A DNA stretch of 29,596 nt, from positions 1-29,596 of the forward strand of contig CAYYMJ010000035.1 of NCBI GenBank assembly GCA_964472855.1, in the 5' to 3' direction. The notes under the pieces were generated by a model. It did no database searches. It was not told the DNA's origin and worked only from the letters and a program-made list of their open reading frames with translations. A program made the translations under genes and the position numbers. Within the stretch, counting starts at the first letter, position 1, and each line of letters opens with the position of its first letter. Of the stretch, positions 24,488 to 29,596 are shown one piece after another. This stretch comes from Tranquillimonas sp964472855 (lineage in GTDB: Bacteria > Pseudomonadota > Alphaproteobacteria > Rhodobacterales > Rhodobacteraceae).

Positions 24488-25507
24488 ATGCCAGCCACTT
24501 TTGCGCCACGCGTCTTTTCGGGCATACAGCCGTCGGGTGGGCTGACCCTGGGCAACTATCTTGGGGCCCTGAAGAAATTCGTCGCCATGCAGGATCAGGG
24601 CGATTACGAATGCGTCTATTGCATCGTCGATCTGCACGCGATCACGGTGTGGCAGGACCCGGCGGCGCTGAGCGCCAACACGCGCGAGCTGGTGGCCTTT
24701 TTCATCGCCAGCGGCATCGACCCCGAGCGGTCGGTTCTGTTCAATCAGAGTCAGGTGCCCGAGCATGTTCAGCTGGGCTGGGTGTTCAACTGCGTGGCGC
24801 GCATGGGCTGGATGAAGCGCATGACCCAGTTCAAGGACAAGGCCGGCAAGAATTCGGAAAATGCCTCGCTGGGGCTGTTTGGCTATCCGGCGCTGATGGC
24901 CGCCGACATTCTGGCCTATCACGCCACGCATGTGCCGGTGGGCGACGACCAGAAGCAGCATCTCGAGCTGACCCGCGACATCGCGGCCAAGTTCAACCAT
25001 GACTATGGCGTCGATTTCTTTCCCATCGCCGAGCCGGTGATCGAGGGGCCCGCCACCCGCGTGATGAGCCTGCGCGACGGGTCCAAGAAGATGTCCAAGT
25101 CGGACCCGTCGGACATGAGCCGCATCAACATGGGCGACGATGCCGACACCATCGCCCAGAAGTTCCGCAAGGCCCGGACCGACCCGCTGCCGCTGCCCGA
25201 CAGCTATGACGGGCTGGCCGACCGGCCCGAGGCGCGCAATCTTGTCGACATTTTCGCCGCGCTGTCCGACCGGACGACAGACGACGTGATGGCCGAGGTT
25301 GCCGGCATGCAGTTCGGCCAGTTCAAGCCGCTGCTGGCCGACCTTGCGGTGGCCCGGCTGGCCCCGATCTCGGCCGAGATGGGCCGGCTTGCCGCCGACC
25401 CGGCCGAGCTGGACCGTATTCTTGACCGCGGCGCCGCGCGGGCGCGCGCCATCGCGGCACCGATCCTGCAAGAGACCTATCGCATCGTCGGTATCGTCGG
25501 CGGCTGA
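24488..25507 (+). CDS. trpS: Tryptophan--tRNA ligase
   Basis: The 339-residue class I aminoacyl-tRNA synthetase has the HIGH-type motif SGIQPSGGLTLGNYLGAL (TLGN variant) near 11-28, the tryptophan-binding segments VYCIVDLHAIT and AADILAYHATHVPVGDDQKQH, and the KMSKS signature KKMSKSDPS near residue 200. It charges tRNA-Trp. ATG 24488 is preceded by GGAG. Length is normal for bacterial TrpRS. The following gap holds a CGGCCG/CGGCCG hairpin (25516-25531) without a T-run, a weak terminator candidate. Confidence 0.97.
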   Translation: MPATFAPRVFSGIQPSGGLTLGNYLGALKKFVAMQDQGDYECVYCIVDLHAITVWQDPAALSANTRELVAFFIASGIDPERSVLFNQSQVPEHVQLGWVFNCVARMGWMKRMTQFKDKAGKNSENASLGLFGYPALMAADILAYHATHVPVGDDQKQHLELTRDIAAKFNHDYGVDFFPIAEPVIEGPATRVMSLRDGSKKMSKSDPSDMSRINMGDDADTIAQKFRKARTDPLPLPDSYDGLADRPEARNLVDIFAALSDRTTDDVMAEVAGMQFGQFKPLLADLAVARLAPISAEMGRLAADPAELDRILDRGAARARAIAAPILQETYRIVGIVGG

Positions 25508-25589
25508 CGGCACCTCGGCCGGGCGCGGCCGCTGGACGTCGCGGTGGGGCGGTGGTTAACTCGCCCCGATCGCGGAGGAGGCAGGGCAC

Positions 25590-26450
25590 ATGGCGCTTGG
25601 CACGAACATACGAACCTATTTTGATGGCCGCTGGCACGACGGCGACGTCATGATCATTCAGGCCGCCGATCATGGCGCATGGCTGGGGTCGAATGTATTC
25701 GACGGCGCCCGCTATGCCAGGGGCGTGGCGCCCGACCTGCTGGCCCATTGCCAGCGGGTCAACCGGTCGGCCCGGGCGCTGATGCTGAGCCCCAATGTCG
25801 AGGCGGCGGACATGGTCGCGCTGATCTGGGAGGGGCTGCGCCGCTATCCGGCCGATGCCGCCGTCTATATCCGGCCGATGTACTGGGCGGTTCCGGCCGG
25901 TTACAGCGGCATCGTCCCGGGCGAGGGGCAGCCGGGCTTTGCCATTTGCCTGGAAGAATATCCGCTGGCGGCCGAGACGGCCTCGACCCGGCTGACCACC
26001 ACGCGCTTTCGCCGCCCGGTACTGGAAGACGCGGTCGTCAATGCCAAGGCGGCCTGCCTTTATCCCAACAACGCCCGCATGCTGGCCGAGGCGCTGGCGC
26101 GGGGCTATGACAACGCGCTGGTCAACGATGCCATGGGAAATGTTGCCGAGACGGCCACGGCCAATGTCTTCATGGTGCGCGACGGCGAGGTGCTGACGCC
26201 CATCGCCAACGGCACCTTCCTGGCCGGGATCACCCGAGCCCGGCACATGACCAACCTTGCCGCCGACGGCACGCCGGTGACCGAAGCGGTGCTGACCGCC
26301 GACGATTTCCGCGCCGCGGACGAGGTGTTCCTGTCCGGCAACATGAACAAGGTGACGCCGGTTACCGAGTTTGACGGCACCGATTACCAGATCGGGCCGG
26401 TCACGCGGCGGGTGCGCGAGATGTACTGGGACTGGGCGTTGTCGGCGTGA
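25590..26450 (+). CDS. Branched-chain amino acid aminotransferase-like (class IV PLP enzyme)
   Basis: The 286-residue protein has the fold-type IV aminotransferase layout: YFDGRW, GSNVFDGARYARG, the PLP lysine in VVNAKAACLYPNN (Lys153), GNVAETATANVFMV with the cofactor glutamate, and the C-terminal DEVFLSGNMNKVTPV. Members include IlvE and D-amino-acid aminotransferases; the conserved substitutions here leave the substrate open. A strong GGAGGAGG ribosome binding site precedes ATG. The next gene, an ornithine-cyclodeaminase relative, overlaps its stop by GTGA, so the two probably act on related amino or imino acids. Confidence 0.87.
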   Translation: MALGTNIRTYFDGRWHDGDVMIIQAADHGAWLGSNVFDGARYARGVAPDLLAHCQRVNRSARALMLSPNVEAADMVALIWEGLRRYPADAAVYIRPMYWAVPAGYSGIVPGEGQPGFAICLEEYPLAAETASTRLTTTRFRRPVLEDAVVNAKAACLYPNNARMLAEALARGYDNALVNDAMGNVAETATANVFMVRDGEVLTPIANGTFLAGITRARHMTNLAADGTPVTEAVLTADDFRAADEVFLSGNMNKVTPVTEFDGTDYQIGPVTRRVREMYWDWALSA

Positions 26451-27397
26451 GCGCGCCGCTTTACCTCGACGACGCGGCGCTGGCCGGCTTGGGGGTCACC
26501 CCTGACGCGGTGCGCGACAGTATCGCGGCGGCGCTGACCGATCAGGCGGAAAACCGGCTGTGGACGGCCCCCAAGGCGGCGCTGCTGCCCGGCGATGGCC
26601 GCTATGTGATGGCGACGCTGGCCACCGGTGACGGGCCCGGGGTGAGCGTTGTGAAATCGGTGATGGTCAGCCCGGGCAACCCGGGGCGCGGTTTGCCGGC
26701 GATCACCGGGTCGATCATGGTGCTGGACGCGCAGACCGGGCTGTTGCGTGCGGTGCTGGATGCGGGCTGGGTGACGGGCGTGCGCACGGCAGGGCTGAGC
26801 GCGCTGGCGGCCCGCGCATTGGCCAACCCGCAGGCACGCTCGGTCGGGTTCATCGGGGCCGGGGTGCAGGCGCGCAGCCATCTCGACGCCTTTCGGGCGC
26901 TGTTTCCGCTGTCGTCGGTCAAGGTGTTCGGGCGTGGCAGCGCGAATGTCGACGCCTTGCTGGACATGGCGCGTGCCGCGGGGCTTGAGGCTCGGGCCGC
27001 GGCCACGGCGCGCGCGGCGGTGGAAGACGTGGATATCGTGGTGACCAGCGTGACGCTGGATTACACCATCGAGCCCTTCCTGGACGCGCGCTGGCTGCGG
27101 CCGGGATGCTTTGCCGCCATCACCGATCTGGCGATACCGTGGCACCCCGAGGGGATGGCGGGTTTCGGCCGGGTCTATGTCGACGACATCGAACAGGAAC
27201 GTGCGGCGGAAAAGCCCATGGTCGCGCCCGGCCTGATCGCCGGCGATCTGGGCAGCCTGGCCGCGTCGCCGCCCGGGTTCGACCCCGACCACCGGTCGGC
27301 ATTCATCTTTCGCGGCATGGCCATCGGCGATTTTGCCGTCGCGGCGCTGGCGGTCGCGCGGGCGCGTGCCACCGGTGCCGGGCAACCCATGGGCTGA
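26447..27397 (+). CDS. Ornithine cyclodeaminase / mu-crystallin family protein
   Basis: The 316-residue protein has the family's NAD-binding core VGFIGAGVQARSHLDAFRAL (near 132-151) and N-terminal substrate region with KSVMVSPGNPGRGLPAITG. Family members include ornithine cyclodeaminase, alanine dehydrogenase and ketimine or pyrroline-2-carboxylate reductases. The GTG start overlaps the aminotransferase stop (GTGA), indicating coupling; a pair of this kind would fit production or reduction of a cyclic imine or keto acid, which is inference. Confidence 0.86.
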   Translation: MSAPLYLDDAALAGLGVTPDAVRDSIAAALTDQAENRLWTAPKAALLPGDGRYVMATLATGDGPGVSVVKSVMVSPGNPGRGLPAITGSIMVLDAQTGLLRAVLDAGWVTGVRTAGLSALAARALANPQARSVGFIGAGVQARSHLDAFRALFPLSSVKVFGRGSANVDALLDMARAAGLEARAAATARAAVEDVDIVVTSVTLDYTIEPFLDARWLRPGCFAAITDLAIPWHPEGMAGFGRVYVDDIEQERAAEKPMVAPGLIAGDLGSLAASPPGFDPDHRSAFIFRGMAIGDFAVAALAVARARATGAGQPMG

Positions 27398-27459
27398 GCG
27401 GCGGTGGACAGCCGGCAGACGGTCGTCCATGATCCGGGTTCGCAACTCCAGAGGGACAG

Positions 27460-27915
27460 ATGCGCAAATTCCTTGTTGTTCTCGATGACAGCCGCGAATG
27501 CCTGAACGCCATGCGGTTCGCGGCGATGCGGGCCGCCCACACCGGCGGCGGCGTCGCCATTCTGTCGGTGATACCGCCGGATGAATTCAACCACTGGATC
27601 GGCGTGGCCGACCTGATGCGCGCCGAGGCCCGCGAGCGGATCGAGGTGCATTACGAGGTCTTCGCCCGCTGGATGCGCGACCGCCAGAAGGTCGAGCCCG
27701 AGCTGGTGATCCGCGAAGGCGAGGCGGTGCAGGAAATTCTTGGCCTGATCGAGGAAGACAAGGAAATCGGCGTGCTGGTGCTGGGGGCGGGCACCGAGAA
27801 ATCCGGCCCCGGCCCGCTGGTGGCGCAGATGGCCAAGGCCGCCGGCAGCCTGCCGGTGCCGGTGACCATCGTTCCCGGCGATTTGTCCAAGGAAAAGCTG
27901 GAAGAGATCACCTGA
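27460..27915 (+). CDS. Universal stress protein (UspA family)
   Basis: The 151-residue cytoplasmic protein begins with the USP strand FLVVLDDSRECLNAMRFAA and has LVLGAGTEKSGPGPLVAQMA, resembling the ATP-binding glycine-rich loop of UspA-like proteins, followed by PVPVTIVPGDL. USPs bind ATP or act as stress-survival factors; the specific role is unknown. An AGAGGGACAG ribosome binding site precedes the ATG. Only four bases separate it from the VOC gene, so the two are likely co-translated. Confidence 0.9.
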   Translation: MRKFLVVLDDSRECLNAMRFAAMRAAHTGGGVAILSVIPPDEFNHWIGVADLMRAEARERIEVHYEVFARWMRDRQKVEPELVIREGEAVQEILGLIEEDKEIGVLVLGAGTEKSGPGPLVAQMAKAAGSLPVPVTIVPGDLSKEKLEEIT

Positions 27916-27919
27916 GCCA

Positions 27920-28327
27920 ATGACGCGCCGGGCCCTGTCGTCGGTGGCGCTGCTGGTGCCGGACTATGACGCCGGCATCGGCTTTTTCGTCGGCACGCTG
28001 GGGTTCCGGCTGATCGAAGACACCGATCTGGGCGCCGGGAAACGCTGGGTGCGCGTGGCGCCGGACAGCGCCGGAACCGCGCTGTTGTTGGCGCAGGCCA
28101 GCGGGCCCGAGCAGCGCCGCGCCATCGGCAACCAGACCGGCGGGCGGGTCGGCTTTTTCCTGCAGACCGACGATTTCGACACCGATCACGCCCGGTTTGC
28201 CGCCCGGGGCGTGACCTTTCTGGAAAGCCCGCGCACCGAGGCCTATGGCAAGGTTGCCGTCTTCCGCGATCCGTTCGGCAACCTTTGGGACCTGCTGCAA
28301 CTGGCCGACGGTAACGCCGCCGTGTAG
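27920..28327 (+). CDS. VOC family (glyoxalase/bleomycin-resistance-like) protein
   Basis: The 135-residue protein has two beta-alpha-beta-beta-beta modules typical of the vicinal-oxygen-chelate fold: LVPDYDAGIGFFVGTLGFRLIED in the first and VGFFLQTDDFDTDHARFAARG in the second, ending FRDPFGNLWDLLQL. Glyoxalase-type metal ligands cannot be fixed without alignment, so the substrate is unknown; many small members bind or detoxify small molecules. It lies four bases after the universal stress protein gene. Confidence 0.85.
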   Translation: MTRRALSSVALLVPDYDAGIGFFVGTLGFRLIEDTDLGAGKRWVRVAPDSAGTALLLAQASGPEQRRAIGNQTGGRVGFFLQTDDFDTDHARFAARGVTFLESPRTEAYGKVAVFRDPFGNLWDLLQLADGNAAV

Positions 28328-28335
28328 CGCCTTGC

Positions 28336-28364
28336 TTGACTCGGCCCTTGACCATCCGCATATC
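28336..28364 (+). promoter_or_regulatory. Probable promoter for nfu
   Basis: TTGACT (28336-28341) and CATATC (28359-28364) are spaced by exactly 17 bases, a good -35/-10 pair, with the start codon 25 bases downstream. The nfu start has a GGAGG ribosome binding site. Moderate confidence. Confidence 0.5.
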
Positions 28365-28388
28365 AGACCCGAGACGGAGGCCCCGCAC

Positions 28389-28946
28389 ATGTTCATTCAG
28401 ACCGAATCTACCCCGAACCCGGCGACGTTGAAGTTCCTGCCCGGACAGTCGGTGCTGGACACCGGCACCGCGGATTTCCCGTCGCAGGACGCGGCGCAAA
28501 GCTCGCCACTGGCGCGGCGCATCTTTGCCACCGGCGATGTGACCGGCGTGTTTCTTGGCAATGACTTCGTGACCGTCACCAAGGCCGAGGCCGCCGTCTG
28601 GGACCATATCAAGCCGTCGATCCTGGGCGCGATCCTGGAGCATTTCCAGTCTGGCCAGCCGGTCATCGAAGGCGAGACCGGCGCGGTTGGCCATGCCGAC
28701 CATGACGGACCGGATACCGAGATCGTCGGGCAGATCAAGGACCTGCTGGACACCCGCGTGCGCCCGGCCGTGGCGCAGGACGGGGGCGACATCACCTTTC
28801 ACGGCTTTGACCGGGGCATTGTCTATCTGCACATGCAGGGCGCCTGCGCCGGATGCCCGTCGTCGACGCTGACCCTGAAAATGGGCATCGAGAACCTCTT
28901 GCGCCACTATATCCCCGAGGTGATCGAGGTGCGGCCCGTCGGCTGA
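28389..28946 (+). CDS. nfu: NifU-like Fe-S cluster scaffold/carrier
   Basis: The 185-residue protein has an N-terminal Nfu-N domain (FIQTESTPNPATLKFLPGQ) and a C-terminal NifU domain with the cluster-binding CxxC motif at Cys153-Cys156 (GACAGCPSSTLTLKMGIENLL). Nfu proteins carry [4Fe-4S] or [2Fe-2S] clusters to client enzymes. The ATG is preceded by GGAGG. Length and domain order match the alphaproteobacterial Nfu family. tsaB starts 11 bases downstream. Confidence 0.95.
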   Translation: MFIQTESTPNPATLKFLPGQSVLDTGTADFPSQDAAQSSPLARRIFATGDVTGVFLGNDFVTVTKAEAAVWDHIKPSILGAILEHFQSGQPVIEGETGAVGHADHDGPDTEIVGQIKDLLDTRVRPAVAQDGGDITFHGFDRGIVYLHMQGACAGCPSSTLTLKMGIENLLRHYIPEVIEVRPVG

Positions 28947-28957
28947 CACAGTCGCGC

Positions 28958-29596
28958 ATGGCCAGCACGCATATTCTCGGCTTCGACAGCGCGGGCCCCT
29001 ATTGCAGCGCCGCGATCCTGTCGGGCGACCTTGTGGTTGCCACGGCGCACGAATCCATGGCCCGCGGGCAGGCCGAGCGGCTGTTTCCCCTGCTGGAAGA
29101 GACGCTTGCACAGGCCGGTCTGGGCTGGCGCGACCTGACGGCGCTGGGGGTCGGCATCGGGCCGGGCAATTTCACGGGTATCCGCATTTCCGTGGCGGCG
29201 GCGCGGGGTCTGGCGCTGGCGCTTGGCATTCCGGCCATCGGCGTGTCGCTGCTGGACGCGGTGAGCCATGGCGCGACGGCGCCGGTTCTGGCCTGCCTTG
29301 GCGCCCCGCGCGGGCAGGGCTGGTTCCAGCGGGTGGGCTATGGCGACCCCCGCCCCTTTGGCGCCGCGGTCGATGACGTCGACGAACGCGTGCCGGGGCT
29401 GACCTGTGTCGGCGACATCGCGGCCGCGGTGGCGGCGCAAACCGGCACCGCCCATGCTCTGGCCGCCTTAGCCCCCGGGGTGGCGGTGGCCCGCGTCGCC
29501 GCGACGCGCACCGACTGGCCGCCGCAAGCCCCGGCGCCGCTGTATTTGCGCGCCGCCGATGCCGCGCCGTCGCGCGACGCGGCCCCCGTCATCCTG
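28958..29596 (+). CDS. tsaB: tRNA threonylcarbamoyladenosine biosynthesis protein TsaB, 3' partial
   Basis: From ATG 28958 the frame is open to the window's last base (213 codons) with no stop, so the end lies beyond. It opens with ILGFDSAGPYCSAA, the ASKHA-type nucleotide motif of TsaB, and contains GPGNFTGIRISVAAARGLAL, its most conserved segment. TsaB is the dimerisation partner of TsaD, making t6A37 on ANN-decoding tRNAs together with TsaC/TsaE. It follows nfu closely and may be co-transcribed. Confidence 0.94.
   Translation, partial: MASTHILGFDSAGPYCSAAILSGDLVVATAHESMARGQAERLFPLLEETLAQAGLGWRDLTALGVGIGPGNFTGIRISVAAARGLALALGIPAIGVSLLDAVSHGATAPVLACLGAPRGQGWFQRVGYGDPRPFGAAVDDVDERVPGLTCVGDIAAAVAAQTGTAHALAALAPGVAVARVAATRTDWPPQAPAPLYLRAADAAPSRDAAPVIL

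Noticed and set aside
25516..25531. CGGCCG-GGCG-CGGCCG hairpin as trpS terminator
   Set aside because: No T-run follows and self-complementary GC hexamers are common at this GC content; kept only as a remark.
27651..29111. 486-codon minus-strand frame opposite the VOC, nfu and tsaB genes
   Set aside because: Crosses three well-supported plus-strand genes and lacks any domain.

Overview
The window is a stretch of ordinary, gene-dense alphaproteobacterial chromosome, most likely from the Rhodobacteraceae (Roseobacter/Rhodobacter type). The clues are very high GC with strong GC bias at third codon positions, a sigma-32 factor of the RpoH-II type, a covalent-FAD dimethylglycine/sarcosine dehydrogenase-like protein, the glnD-murJ-trpS neighbourhood, and intergenic GGGATATTT-type elements of a kind I associate with this family. 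I see no rRNA, tRNA, CRISPR array, insertion sequence, prophage or attachment site. About 31 protein genes are supported; the first (an amine oxidase) and the last (tsaB) run off the window.

Layout. 1-4008: two FAD amine oxidoreductases flank an AhpD-like CxxC protein, which has an FNR-type palindrome in front of it. 4009-4491: a long intergenic region with an inverted pair of repeat elements and several hairpins. 4492-7851: a membrane protein, a D-2-hydroxyacid dehydrogenase, an exported SH3 protein and a cation-diffusion facilitator. 7852-8189: a gene-poor gap. 8190-11862 (minus strand): rpoH-II, coaBC, dut and a moeB-like gene with a predicted membrane-anchored N-terminus; coaBC-dut-moeB are joined by stop/start overlaps. 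11963-15746 (plus): cobU, a CobC-like phosphatase, a GST with a cysteine-rich tail, and the ComM/YifB ATPase. 15743-17975 (minus): rsmI-yraN then gshB. 18059-23547 (plus): an LpoA-like lipoprotein, glnD and murJ, ending in a palindromic tandem repeat. 23723-24409 (minus): a rhomboid-fold protein without catalytic residues. 24488-29596 (plus): trpS, a class IV aminotransferase with an ornithine-cyclodeaminase-like partner, a universal stress protein, a VOC protein, nfu and tsaB.

The genes are mainly core housekeeping: nitrogen sensing (glnD), cell-wall export and synthesis (murJ, LpoA-like), coenzyme A, dUTP hydrolysis, molybdopterin or sulfur-carrier activation, cobalamin salvage, glutathione, rRNA and tRNA modification, Fe-S assembly and stress response. 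No clear new multi-gene system was found. The items most worth a second look are the apparently dead rhomboid, the three-copy 35-bp palindromic repeat at the murJ stop codon, the recurring GGGATATTT element, the FNR-like box before the AhpD-like gene, the GST/cysteine-tail fusion and the membrane-anchored E1-like enzyme. All functional statements rest on motif recognition by eye; no database search was run.
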